DNA from: JBHJGM01 sp050331815
GTDB lineage: Bacteria; Verrucomicrobiota; Verrucomicrobiia; Opitutales; JBHJGM01
NCBI GenBank assembly: GCA_050331815.1
Contig: JBHJGM010000003.1
Span: 496,001 to 560,000 of the forward strand
Direction of reading: 5' to 3'
Length of the DNA: 64,000 nt
A program made the translations under genes and the position numbers. A model generated the notes under the pieces. The model had not been told where the DNA came from. It did not search any database and was given only the letters and a program-made list of their open reading frames with translations. How positions within the stretch are numbered: the stretch's first letter is position 1; each line of letters starts with the position of its first letter. Positions 8,555 to 17,580 of this stretch are shown piece after piece.

Positions 8555-10084
8555 ATGACGTCGACCCTTTCCGCCCGTGAACGCCTCGTTGAAAAACTGC
8601 GCGATCTCCACAGCCTGAGCACCATAGAAGGTCTGCTCAGTTGGGACGAACAGGTCAACCTGCCACCCGCCAGCGCCGATTTCCGCGCCCGGCAAAACGC
8701 CGCTATGGCTGGCGTGGTCCATCGCGCGGCCACCAGCGAGGAGCTGGGCCAGGCGCTCGCCGAGGCCGAGCAGGAGGCTGGCGAGCCCGACTCACACGAC
8801 CGCGAAACCCGCACCCTCCTGCACTTTGTCCGGCGCGAGTACGACTTCGCCACCAAGCTCCCCGCTGAATTCGTGCGACGGCGCGCCGAAAGCCAGAGCA
8901 AGGCCTTTCACGCCTGGCGCACCGCGCGGGAAAACGACGACTTCGCCACCTTTGCGCCCCACCTGCGCAGTTTAATTGAGCAATCGATCGAGGTCGCCGC
9001 TTACTGCGGCGTCGAGCGCGCGCGTGCTTACGATTTCTGGCTGGACCGCTACGACCCGGGGCTCGACACCGCCTTTGTGGAGCGCACCTTCGCCGCGCTG
9101 GCCGAGGAGTTGGTCCCACTCGCAACGGAAATTGTCGATGCCGCCAAGCCCGCCGCCAACGCACCCAGCATCTTCCGAGGCTTCCCGGTGGACGCCCAGG
9201 AGACCTTTTTGCGCGAGGTTATGCAGGCCCTCGGCTTCGATTTCCAGCGCGGTCGTCTCGACCGCTCGGTGCACCCGTTTTGCGGCGGCAGTCCCAGCGA
9301 TCTGCGCATGACCACCCGTTTCGATCCGGATAACCCGCTCGACGCCATTTTCAGCTCGATTCACGAAACCGGCCACGGGCTTTACGAACAGGGCCTGCCC
9401 CTCGAGCACCTCGGCACGCCCCTCTGCGAAGCCTCCGGCATGGCGGTTCACGAGAGCCAGAGCCGGCTCTGGGAGAATCAGGTCTGCCGCGGACGCCCTT
9501 TTTGGAAACTCTGGGAGCCACGCCTGCGCACTGCCTTCGCCACGCAACTCAAAGATGTCACCTCGGAGGATCTGTACAAGTCCATCAATGCCGTGGGCCT
9601 GACCCCCATCCGCGTCGATGCCGACGAAGTCACTTACAACCTCCACATCATTCTGCGCTTCGAAATTGAGAAACGCTTGTTCTCCGGCGAACTCGAGGTC
9701 GATCAACTGCCCCAAGTCTGGAACGAGCTCTCGCAAACCTACATCCTCGGGCTCGTACCGCCCAGTGACCGCGAGGGCTGCCTGCAGGACGTGCACTGGT
9801 CCTACGCCGCCTTCGGTTATTTTCCCAGCTACACGCTGGGCAATCTGCTCGCCGCGCAGCTTTGGTACGCCGCGCTGGAGCAGGTCGTCGGCCTCGAGGA
9901 GGGTTTCACTCAGGGTGAGTACACACCGCTACTGACCTGGCTGCAGGAGAACATTCACCGTCATGGGAAACAGTACGACCTGCGAGAATGTGCCGAGATT
10001 GTCACAGGCAAGCCGCTTGCCCACACCTCCCTGATTCGCTATCTCAAAGAACGCTATAAGCCGTTGTACACGCACACACAATAA
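8555..10084 (+). CDS. Carboxypeptidase M32 (thermostable carboxypeptidase Taq family)
   Basis: A 509-residue mainly helical metallopeptidase of family M32. The zinc motif HETGH is at residues 270-274, with the third ligand in the downstream ASGMAVHESQSRLWEN helix (about 295-310). The family hydrolyses C-terminal residues from peptides, with broad specificity but not after Pro. Length is normal for the family and no signal peptide is present, so it is cytoplasmic. The gene is divergent from the alkaline phosphatase gene and is followed after nine bases by the nuclease/phosphatase gene, so the two are probably co-transcribed. Confidence 0.95.
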   Translation: MTSTLSARERLVEKLRDLHSLSTIEGLLSWDEQVNLPPASADFRARQNAAMAGVVHRAATSEELGQALAEAEQEAGEPDSHDRETRTLLHFVRREYDFATKLPAEFVRRRAESQSKAFHAWRTARENDDFATFAPHLRSLIEQSIEVAAYCGVERARAYDFWLDRYDPGLDTAFVERTFAALAEELVPLATEIVDAAKPAANAPSIFRGFPVDAQETFLREVMQALGFDFQRGRLDRSVHPFCGGSPSDLRMTTRFDPDNPLDAIFSSIHETGHGLYEQGLPLEHLGTPLCEASGMAVHESQSRLWENQVCRGRPFWKLWEPRLRTAFATQLKDVTSEDLYKSINAVGLTPIRVDADEVTYNLHIILRFEIEKRLFSGELEVDQLPQVWNELSQTYILGLVPPSDREGCLQDVHWSYAAFGYFPSYTLGNLLAAQLWYAALEQVVGLEEGFTQGEYTPLLTWLQENIHRHGKQYDLRECAEIVTGKPLAHTSLIRYLKERYKPLYTHTQ

Positions 10085-10093
10085 GCCTACGCC

Positions 10094-11104
10094 ATGTTCT
10101 CCATCGTCACCTGGAATGTCGAAAACTTCACCAAGCCAGGCGATGATGCCTCGGCTGAATCACAGCAGATCTTCACCCAAAAGCTCGACCTGCTCGCTCA
10201 GACCATTCTAGCCGACGACCCGGATGTCATCGCCCTTCAAGAAATCCTCAAGCCCGAGGCCCTGACCGCGCTGCAGCAAAAACTCCAAAACGCCTGGCCA
10301 CATGCGCAGTTGTCCAGCTTGCCGGACGGCCGCGGCATCCGCGTGGCCTTTCTCTCCAAGCACCCGATTCTGGAATCAGAGGACCGCGCGGACTTCCCGT
10401 CCGGTCCGTCCCTCAACGTTTTGAACCTGACGCTCGACGGCCTCGGCGAGCCGCTCACGCGCATGGGCCGCGGAGCGCTGCGCATACAGGTTGACCCCGG
10501 CACCGGCCCGATCGAATGCATCACCACGCACTTGAAGTCCAAGCTGCTCAGCTATCCGCCCTTCCCTGGGCAGGATTCACGCTTCAACCCGCGCGATGAG
10601 GACGAACGCGCCCAGGCCGCAGGCGTCGCCTTGCACCGGCGGGCCGCCGAGGCGGTGACCGTTCGCCTCTGGGTCAACGAAATTCTGGAGCAGTCGCCCG
10701 CTCGCGCGGTCATCGTTTTGGGCGATCTCAACGATGTTCCCGAGGCCCAGACCTCCCTCCTGCTGAACGGACCGCCCGGCAGCGAGATCGGCACTCGCGG
10801 CTTCAACCCCAAGGACAAGGGCGACCCGCAGCGCCTGTTCAACCTAGCCCCAGTCATCCCCGAAGAGGAACGCTTCTCACGGGTCTTTCGGGGTCGGGGC
10901 GAGTTGCTCGACCAGATTCTGGTCTCCGAGGAATGCCTGCCTCGGCAGGACGATGGCAAACGAGTACTGCCCGAAGCCCGCAGCCGGGTTGATTTTGCCG
11001 ACGCCGACCTGCCCTCGGTCACGGAAGACCCCGGCGATCGCAACGAAAAGGCTGTGCCCGACCACGCCCCCGTCTTGGCGCGTTTCGCGCACTTCGGCAG
11101 CTGA
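10094..11104 (+). CDS. Endonuclease/exonuclease/phosphatase family protein
   Basis: A 336-residue protein of the EEP superfamily (DNase I/ExoIII/sphingomyelinase fold). It has the ordered motifs of the fold: VTWNVENF at the start, DVIALQEI (about 51-58), the asparagine and aspartate pair in VLGDLNDVPEA (about 209-219), and the terminal DHAPVLARF with the catalytic aspartate-histidine (about 324-332). No signal peptide is visible, so an intracellular nuclease or phosphatase role is likely, but the substrate cannot be decided. Nine bases downstream of the M32 gene and convergent with dnaX. Confidence 0.85.
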   Translation: MFSIVTWNVENFTKPGDDASAESQQIFTQKLDLLAQTILADDPDVIALQEILKPEALTALQQKLQNAWPHAQLSSLPDGRGIRVAFLSKHPILESEDRADFPSGPSLNVLNLTLDGLGEPLTRMGRGALRIQVDPGTGPIECITTHLKSKLLSYPPFPGQDSRFNPRDEDERAQAAGVALHRRAAEAVTVRLWVNEILEQSPARAVIVLGDLNDVPEAQTSLLLNGPPGSEIGTRGFNPKDKGDPQRLFNLAPVIPEEERFSRVFRGRGELLDQILVSEECLPRQDDGKRVLPEARSRVDFADADLPSVTEDPGDRNEKAVPDHAPVLARFAHFGS

Positions 11105-11165
11105 ACCGCTTTCAAACGACTACGCTCGCTGAGAGGCAAGCAAGGTTCGGCGGCACGTGTACCCC

Positions 11166-11542
11166 TTAAAAAATCTCGTCCGCCTTTGCGTCGCGCAGTC
11201 CGAGGTATTCCGCCCGAAATTTTTCCGCAAGCAGCTGCTTCGTCGAGGGCGCCAGCTTTTCTAGCGCCGCACCCAGATCAGCGGTATCCACCTTTTCGAT
11301 ACGCAGCTTGTTTTTGGGCGTACCCTTCATCGGGGCCAATTCCTCCAAATCGACTTCGTCCGTGGGCTGCGCATCGCTGTAGGCAAATTCCTCCGCCGAA
11401 GCGAGGTCTGGCGGGCGCTCGTCTTCGTCCGCGGGTGCCGCTGGCGTAGAAGCAACTGCGGGCTCCTGCAATACCGGAGCCGAAACCGGGGCTTTTTCAT
11501 TCGCCGCCGGCGCGGTCGGGAGCCTCTCCTCGGGCTCAGGTT

Positions 11543-11552
<10 letters not shown>
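11166..11552 (-). CDS. dnaX: dnaX tau-specific extension reached by -1 frameshift or transcriptional slippage
   Basis: This frame has no convincing start of its own but continues dnaX if the reading frame slips by -1 on the A10 tract at 11551-11560. It adds 128 residues: a Pro/Ala/Glu-rich linker, an acidic stretch, and a predicted helical end around KLAPSTKQLLAEKFRAEY. The joined product would be 509 residues. In E. coli the tau-specific part binds DnaB helicase and the polymerase alpha subunit; I see no sequence similarity strong enough to assign those contacts here. Annotation pipelines are likely to miss this piece or call it a separate hypothetical gene from the TTG at 11471. Confidence 0.7.

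Positions 11553-11560
<8 letters not shown>
11520..11560 (-). promoter_or_regulatory. dnaX slippage site: A10 tract with downstream stem-loop
   Basis: On the coding strand ten consecutive A residues (11560 to 11551) span AAA AAA AAA A and are followed six bases later by the in-frame TGA of the short product. A GAGCC...GGCTC stem-loop (11537 to 11520) begins 13 bases after the run, a common spacing for frameshift stimulators. Long A tracts in dnaX are known to produce gamma and tau either by ribosomal -1 frameshifting (E. coli) or transcriptional slippage (Thermus thermophilus). Confidence 0.7.
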
Positions 11561-12694
<1,134 letters not shown>

Positions 12695-12783
12695 GTCTTT
12701 ATCTTCAAAACCTACAGCACTGCCACGCTCCGGCAACCTTGGCAAGCCGACTGCGGTAACCGCCTGACCTACAGGTACAAAAA
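12695..12783 (-). other. Leader between SRP RNA and dnaX
   Basis: Eighty-nine bases separate the SRP RNA 3' end from the dnaX ATG. The stretch holds the T run after the SRP RNA and no recognisable ribosome binding site before the dnaX start. I see no promoter I would defend, so dnaX may be transcribed from here or by read-through. Confidence 0.4.
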
Positions 12784-12881
12784 GAAGCCAGGCACCCCAC
12801 GGCACACGCGAATCCTGACTACCGTTGCTCCCTTCCGGGCCTGGCGGGGTTCGCCGGTTCGACGTTGCATGGGACCTGGCC
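12784..12881 (-). ncRNA. ffs: Small bacterial signal recognition particle RNA (4.5S type)
   Basis: The minus strand carries the highly conserved SRP domain IV: CCAGGCCCGGAAGGGAGCAA, corresponding to the GGTCCGGAAGGAAGCAG core of E. coli 4.5S RNA. It is flanked by GCAACG on the 5' side and CGCGTGTGCCG on the 3' side, as in E. coli. The ends pair (GCCAGG with CCTGGC), enclosing about 98 nt, and are followed by CTTCTTTTT, a plausible termination run. SRP RNA binds Ffh and targets nascent membrane proteins. Placement just upstream of dnaX is seen in many bacteria. The ends are estimated from the fold. Confidence 0.93.
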
Positions 12882-13023
12882 TCAACCTGCACACTCGACT
12901 GAATTCCCAGATGATTCAACCCTCTTTCTCCACCAACCGCTTCCCTGCTTCGGCAGGCAACGCAGCCACGGTAGCCAACGCAGCCAAGGACGGCTCGTTG
13001 AATCAAAAATCAACATATCACGG

Positions 13024-13052
13024 TTTGACGTTTGTCAAAAAAATGTTATCCT
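13024..13052 (+). promoter_or_regulatory. Candidate sigma-70 promoter with palindromic operator over the -35 box
   Basis: TTGACG (13025-13030) and TATCCT (13047-13052) are separated by 16 bases, and the -10 is preceded by TG as in extended -10 promoters. The -35 lies inside the perfect inverted repeat TTTGAC-GTTT-GTCAAA (13024-13039). It sits 79 bases before the HTH gene at 13131 in an AT-rich island, so it is the best candidate for that gene's promoter and for autoregulation. Confidence 0.5.
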
Positions 13053-13130
13053 CAAAATCATTCAATCACGCCCCACTCGTTGCCACGCAAACCAACGTTT
13101 GCACAGGCCCAACCTCAGCTCCCCCACCTC

Positions 13131-13517
13131 ATGAGAACCCGCGTTCCGGACACGCACTTCGCACACTTCGAACACCTGCTGCCGCCTGCCCAAGAATGGT
13201 TTCGTCCCGCCGAAGTTGCCCGCATCATTGGTCGCACCGACCAGTTTGTGCGCAACTGTTTTGATAACCAAAAAATTCTCGGGCACACCTACAATTCCCG
13301 AGCCCCGCGTGGACGTGAGCGGCGGCGTGCTTACCAGATTCATCGCGACGCCCTGCTGCTATACCTGCTGGAAACCGCCAATTACGAGCCGCCGGATTTC
13401 GTCGACCGCCTGCGAGACATCATTGCGCACCGCTCCCCCACAGAGTTGCTGCAAATCGACCGGGCCGTGCACCAGACCCTGCGCCTGCGTGACCACTCCG
13501 AGCTAGGCTCTGTCTGA
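13131..13517 (+). CDS. Small helix-turn-helix DNA-binding protein
   Basis: A 128-residue protein. The segment from about residue 20 (PAQEWFRPAEVARIIGRTDQ) resembles the winged-helix HTH of MerR/excisionase-like proteins, where the motif begins with a tyrosine- or phenylalanine-rich entry strand and ARIIGRT forms the turn. The following RGRERRRAYQIHRDALLLYL would form the wing and next helix. The C-terminal half is helical and unassigned. I used ATG 13131; the frame is open upstream but the promoter candidate at 13024-13052 would exclude earlier starts. A transcription regulator role is inferred; I do not recognise the specific family. Confidence 0.65.
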   Translation: MRTRVPDTHFAHFEHLLPPAQEWFRPAEVARIIGRTDQFVRNCFDNQKILGHTYNSRAPRGRERRRAYQIHRDALLLYLLETANYEPPDFVDRLRDIIAHRSPTELLQIDRAVHQTLRLRDHSELGSV

Positions 13518-13640
13518 ACAATCGAAAGCATATGGGTGTGAGCTGACCCTACCGCAGCCCAAGGCGGACAACGCATGCAAGCGAGCGCTCAATCTCAAGA
13601 ACTCCTTAAAACCCTCAGGCAGCAAGGGCGATGGACGCAA

Positions 13641-14375
13641 CTAGCGCTGCTCGATAACCCGGTCTTCCGCAACCTGTCGCAGGGCCTGAGCCATGCGCAA
13701 CTTACCCGCCGCGTTGAAGTGACAATGATCACTGTACAGCGTCGTGTCCGGAATGCCTTCTGGCGTAAGCATGGCTGCATGGTAATCCACCAGTTGCATC
13801 GAGCGTTCCTCCACCAGCTTGCAAACGGCGGCATTCATTTGAGGAATCAGCGCTGCTTTACGCGCCTGCATCCGCACCTGCGAATCGTTAAAAGGTTGCT
13901 CCAGAAACATGGGTACGCTGGGCGGAATCGTCCCGATCAGGCAGGTCGCACCACACGCGCTGAAGGCGTCCAGGATCACGGTCATGTTCGCGGTATAATC
14001 CGCTAAAATCTTGGTATCATCCTCATGACCAAAGCGGTGGGCGATGTCATTGGTGCCGATCATGAAACTGATCAGGCGCGGCTGCAGTTGCGTCACATCG
14101 GCCAACAGCCGTTTCGGGAACCAATGTGCGCTGTCGCCGCCTACGCCGCGGTTCAACCCGATCGGAAACAAATCGGCCAGCAGCGTTTGAAACGGGCAGC
14201 TTGCGGTCAGTGAATCCCCCGCGTAGACCGCGTCCACCTGCCGGCCCAAGGCCTTGATCAGCTGATGCTCTTCGTCGAAGCGTGCACGAAAATTGTCCTG
14301 CGGGACGCCGCGCCCGAGCAGGCCCGGGGACTCGACCGAGGGCAACGCCGTAGTGATTGGGGGTAGTTGCGTCAT
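13641..14375 (-). CDS. SGNH/GDSL-type hydrolase
   Basis: A 244-residue protein with the four SGNH blocks: nucleophile serine in YAGDSLTA (about 51-58), glycine in NRGVGGDSA, asparagine in MIGTNDIA (about 106-113), and the Asp/His pair in YSDHCHFNAAG (about 216-226). Members are esterases or lipases acting on short acyl, acetyl or sugar-ester groups. There is no signal peptide, so it acts in the cytoplasm unless it is exported another way. It is convergent with the HTH gene and divergent from aroC. The substrate is unknown. Confidence 0.85.
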   Translation of the reverse strand: MTQLPPITTALPSVESPGLLGRGVPQDNFRARFDEEHQLIKALGRQVDAVYAGDSLTASCPFQTLLADLFPIGLNRGVGGDSAHWFPKRLLADVTQLQPRLISFMIGTNDIAHRFGHEDDTKILADYTANMTVILDAFSACGATCLIGTIPPSVPMFLEQPFNDSQVRMQARKAALIPQMNAAVCKLVEERSMQLVDYHAAMLTPEGIPDTTLYSDHCHFNAAGKLRMAQALRQVAEDRVIEQR

Positions 14376-14500
14376 AACAATCCATGAAACTGAGGGAAGC
14401 TGCCCGTTCAGGACGAGGCTAAACAGCCCAGATGGCTCTGCTAAATTCGATAGAGAGGCTTGCCATCAACTGCCACTCGCGCACCTATTAGCCTTTGCGC

Positions 14501-15589
14501 ATGCCTAACAGCTTCGGCAAACTCTTTACCATCACTACTTTTGGCGAAAGCCACGGAGGCGGTGTCGGCGTGGTTATCGACGGTTGCCCGCCGCGCCTGC
14601 CCATCACCGCCGAGGAAATCCAGTTTGAGCTGGATCGCCGCCGACCCGGCCAAAGCGAGATCACCACGCCGCGCAAGGAAGCCGACACGGTCGAGATCCT
14701 TTCCGGCGTTTTCGAGGGGCAAACCCTGGGCACGCCCATCGCCTTGCTGGTGCGCAACCAGGACGCGCGCCCTCAGGCCTATTCTGAAATGCGCGAGAAG
14801 TTCCGCCCCTCCCATGCGGACTATACCTACCAGACGAAGTTCGGCATACGTAACCATGAGGGCGGCGGTCGCTCGAGTGCACGGGAGACGATTGGACGCG
14901 TCGCCGCGGGCGCCATCGCCCGTAAGTTGCTGGAGGCTGGCGGTGTCGAAATCCGTGCCTACATTGAACGCATTCATGACATCACGATGCCGCTGCTGGA
15001 GGCGTTCCCTACCCTGGAACAGGTCGAGGCCTCGCCGGTACGTTGTCCGGATGCCACCACGGCGCAACTGATGGTGGAGCGCATCAAAGCCGTGCGCTCG
15101 GAGGGTGATTCGGTCGGTGGGGTCATTCAGTGCCGGGTGCGCGGTTTGCCTGTAGGGCTGGGTGAGCCCGTTTTCGACCGCCTAGAAGCCGACCTGGCTA
15201 AAGCGATGCTCTCTCTGCCGGCAACTAAAGGCTTTGAGGTGGGCAGTGGTTTTGCCGGTAGCGCGATGCGGGGCTCCGAGCACAACGACGTTTTTGAAAA
15301 TCGCGAAGGGATGGTGCGCACCGCTACGAATCGCTCCGGCGGCGTTCAAGGCGGTATTTCCAACGGCGAAGAGCTCTACTTCCGCGTCGCCTTCAAAGCG
15401 ACCGCTACGATCCTCCAAAAACAGTTAACGGTGGATCAATCGGGCGAAGATACGGAATTAATGGGCCGCGGACGCCACGACCCCTGTGTGGTCCCCCGCG
15501 CCGTACCCATCGTTGAGGCGATGTCCGCACTTGTTCTCGCCGACCACTGGATGCGTCACCACGCGCAAACGGCGAGCTTCCAAACCTGA
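14501..15589 (+). CDS. aroC: Chorismate synthase
   Basis: A 362-residue protein that converts 5-enolpyruvylshikimate-3-phosphate to chorismate, the last step of the shikimate pathway, using reduced FMN. Family signatures are clear: GKLFTITTFGESHG at the start (histidine acting near FMN), DRRRPGQSEITTPRKE (about 46-61), GGGRSSARETIGRVAAGA (about 124-141), and the C-terminal GRHDPCVVPRAVPIVEAM. I used ATG 14501; an in-frame TTG lies two codons upstream. Fourteen bases separate it from the next gene, so the two are probably one transcript. Confidence 0.97.
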   Translation: MPNSFGKLFTITTFGESHGGGVGVVIDGCPPRLPITAEEIQFELDRRRPGQSEITTPRKEADTVEILSGVFEGQTLGTPIALLVRNQDARPQAYSEMREKFRPSHADYTYQTKFGIRNHEGGGRSSARETIGRVAAGAIARKLLEAGGVEIRAYIERIHDITMPLLEAFPTLEQVEASPVRCPDATTAQLMVERIKAVRSEGDSVGGVIQCRVRGLPVGLGEPVFDRLEADLAKAMLSLPATKGFEVGSGFAGSAMRGSEHNDVFENREGMVRTATNRSGGVQGGISNGEELYFRVAFKATATILQKQLTVDQSGEDTELMGRGRHDPCVVPRAVPIVEAMSALVLADHWMRHHAQTASFQT

Positions 15590-15603
15590 ACGCTTCGGCC
15601 GAA

Positions 15604-16434
15604 ATGCGGACCTCCGACGAGCCAAGCACCTACCTGTTTCTCGGGGCTTCGGGTAGCGAGCGCCGGGTTCTGCTTGCCGATAGTATCGAAGGGGCCTCGC
15701 TGGACACGCAACACACGTGCGTGCTGCTTTCCGATCAGGAAGCCCAGGAACCCGGTCCGCTGGCTGAAATGAGCGCACAACTTCTGAGCTATGTGCTGAC
15801 ACCGAGCGAGGGCCATCAACCGCCACAGATGCTGGCTCCGTCGCTGCCCGAGCAGACACAGACAATTTTTGTCTTCGGCGATGGGCGCAGCGATCCAGTC
15901 GACCTCGTTGAAGCCTGCCGGGACTGGCTCAAGGCAAACAGCCTGGGCATGACGCGTGTGATCAGCATCGTGCACTGTGGGCTTTTTCAGCAACATCCCA
16001 AGCTGCAGCCATGGTTTAATGCCTGTATCCACTTTTCGGATGCGCTGATTTTGAGCCGGCGCGAAGATCTGCCCCCGCGCTTCCTCGGCGATTTCAAACA
16101 GCGCCTGAAAAAGCAGGCCCTGCCGTGTGTTTTGGAACTCGCGCGCAAAGGTCGTGTGGACAATCCGGCCCGCTTGCTGGAGCCAGAAACGCGTCGCCTT
16201 TCGCTCGTTTTCGACCCGGCGGACGACTCAGACGCCGACACCCAGTCTTTCAACGACGACGACGAAGATGGCGAGAGCGACAGCTGTGAAACATCTTCTT
16301 CGGCGCACCCCAGTTCAAAGGCTGAGGATGCAATGCCCTACAGTCTGGAAGGGCGCGAAGATCCCTGGCTGGAACGTCAGCCCAACGGCCAGCGCAAACG
16401 ACGTTTGCCCGACATCCGGGACTACCTTCAATAG
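15604..16434 (+). CDS. CobW-like protein with degenerate P-loop, function unknown
   Basis: A 276-residue protein without a clear family assignment. Its first 190 residues resemble the layout of CobW/COG0523 GTPases: YLFLGASGSERRVLL aligns with the Walker A region, CVLLSDQ with the following strand, MTRVISIVHCGLF with the Walker B strand, and FSDALILSRREDL with the NKxDL specificity motif. The P-loop lysine-threonine and the NKxD residues are absent, so GTP hydrolysis is unlikely. A highly acidic linker (about 200-240, rich in Asp, Glu and Ser) leads to a basic end. It follows aroC by 14 bases. The CobW relationship is an inference from pattern only. Confidence 0.55.
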   Translation: MRTSDEPSTYLFLGASGSERRVLLADSIEGASLDTQHTCVLLSDQEAQEPGPLAEMSAQLLSYVLTPSEGHQPPQMLAPSLPEQTQTIFVFGDGRSDPVDLVEACRDWLKANSLGMTRVISIVHCGLFQQHPKLQPWFNACIHFSDALILSRREDLPPRFLGDFKQRLKKQALPCVLELARKGRVDNPARLLEPETRRLSLVFDPADDSDADTQSFNDDDEDGESDSCETSSSAHPSSKAEDAMPYSLEGREDPWLERQPNGQRKRRLPDIRDYLQ

Positions 16435-16513
16435 GCACGGATTCACACTCAGGCGGGAGCCTCTTGCACCCCGGTAATGGAACCGACAACACGCTTGACT
16501 CAGCCTGCCACGC

Positions 16514-16546
16514 AACGATTTATTAATCGTTTTCCCGCAAGGGAAA
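16514..16546 (+). terminator. Pair of adjacent hairpins between the CobW-like gene and tRNA-Leu
   Basis: AACGATT-TATT-AATCGTT (16514-16531) is directly followed by TTTCCC-GCAA-GGGAAA (16531-16546), the second with a GNRA-type GCAA tetraloop. The first hairpin is followed by a short T run. Together they could end the aroC transcript, or act as a processing signal upstream of the tRNA. No second gene uses this space. Confidence 0.4.
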
Positions 16547-16584
16547 CTGCGCTGCCTCAATCAAGAGGTAAGATGGCCACACAA

Positions 16585-16669
16585 GCTCAGGTGGTGGAAT
16601 TGGCAGACACGCATGATTCAGGTTCATGTGCCGCGAGGTGTGGGGGTTCGAGTCCCCCCCTGAGCACCA
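16585..16669 (+). tRNA. tRNA-Leu (anticodon CAG)
   Basis: The 85-base sequence folds as a class II tRNA: acceptor GCTCAGG pairs with CCTGAGC, the anticodon stem CATGA/TCATG encloses the loop TTCAGGT with anticodon CAG, a long variable arm (TGCCGCGAGGTGT) follows, and the T-arm GGGGGTTCGAGTCCCCC has the conserved TTCGA loop. The discriminator A and the 3' CCA are encoded. It reads CUG codons, which are abundant in this GC-rich genome. Confidence 0.97.
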
Positions 16670-16725
16670 ATCTGGCAAATGCCATCTCTACGAGCGCCCT
16701 ATTCCGTGCATGAAGAGAGTCGCGG

Positions 16726-17541
16726 CTACTCGGGCGGCCGCTCTAGGTCGTCTTCGTCCTGCCCGATCATGACCCGGCTGATGTGACCCCGGCGATCAAT
16801 ACGCAACAGAAGCATCACCCGCACATTTGGCTCGTGAAACCAGCGGGCACTGTAATCCGGACGCCGGTCATCCTCTGGACCAAGCTTGAACATCTGTATG
16901 TTAACCGAGCCGCGCTCCTCCATGTCTGGCTTAAAGACCTGAACGCGCCCAGGCTTCAGACGAACGGAACCAAAGGAGCCGAAGCGCATGCCGATCTCGA
17001 TGGGAGCAAGATTAATGATGCGATAGCTGCCGATCGGAAAAGTTTCTTTGGTGTCGTTAAAGACGGTTACCGCGTACTCGAGCCCGTCTTCCGTCGGTTC
17101 ATCACGTTCTGAAAACAGCAGCAAAAAGCGGTCAGCGTCTTTCGGCAGTGTGACACGGGCAATCGGAGAAGGCTCAGTGGTGACAATCATTTCACCTTCT
17201 GGACCTTCCGAGATCACCGTTTTCGGAGCTCTTTCGAAAAATTCGATTACTTGCGGACCGACGTACCGCTGCGGGCGGGAGCGCACCGAGTTCGAGCCAC
17301 GCACGGACTTATTCAGCTGAATCGTGGTCGCGTTTCTGCCAGGCTGTACTCTCAACTGGTCCGCCAGTTCAGGGCGCGCCTCAAGCAGGCTAATCGGGGC
17401 GACAGATGTGTAGAAAAAACGCTCCGTACCATTCCAGCACATCATGGTGAAGATGTAGGAGTCGAACTCTTCCTGGGCTTGCAGCGACGTGATCGCTGCA
17501 AGCCCAAGCAAGCAGGCTGTGAGTTTTGAAACTAGACTCAT
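16726..17541 (-). CDS. Secreted protein of unknown function downstream of Verru_Chthon cassette protein A
   Basis: A 271-residue protein with a clear signal peptide (about residues 1-22, cleaved after LQA). The mature part looks beta-rich, with no motif I recognise, and ends in an acidic tail. It starts 39 bases after the large cassette protein A gene on the same strand, so co-transcription and a shared role at the cell envelope are likely. I cannot assign a function. Confidence 0.7.
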   Translation of the reverse strand: MSLVSKLTACLLGLAAITSLQAQEEFDSYIFTMMCWNGTERFFYTSVAPISLLEARPELADQLRVQPGRNATTIQLNKSVRGSNSVRSRPQRYVGPQVIEFFERAPKTVISEGPEGEMIVTTEPSPIARVTLPKDADRFLLLFSERDEPTEDGLEYAVTVFNDTKETFPIGSYRIINLAPIEIGMRFGSFGSVRLKPGRVQVFKPDMEERGSVNIQMFKLGPEDDRRPDYSARWFHEPNVRVMLLLRIDRRGHISRVMIGQDEDDLERPPE

Positions 17542-17580
17542 GCGATAATAGCTAGGCCAAGAAGGATCCGAGGGGCCAGC

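Noticed and set aside
12695..13006. N-terminal extension of the dnaX reading frame upstream of 12694
   Set aside because: That sequence is the SRP RNA and leader; DnaX homology starts at MAQEGGYQVIARRW, so the extension is not coding.
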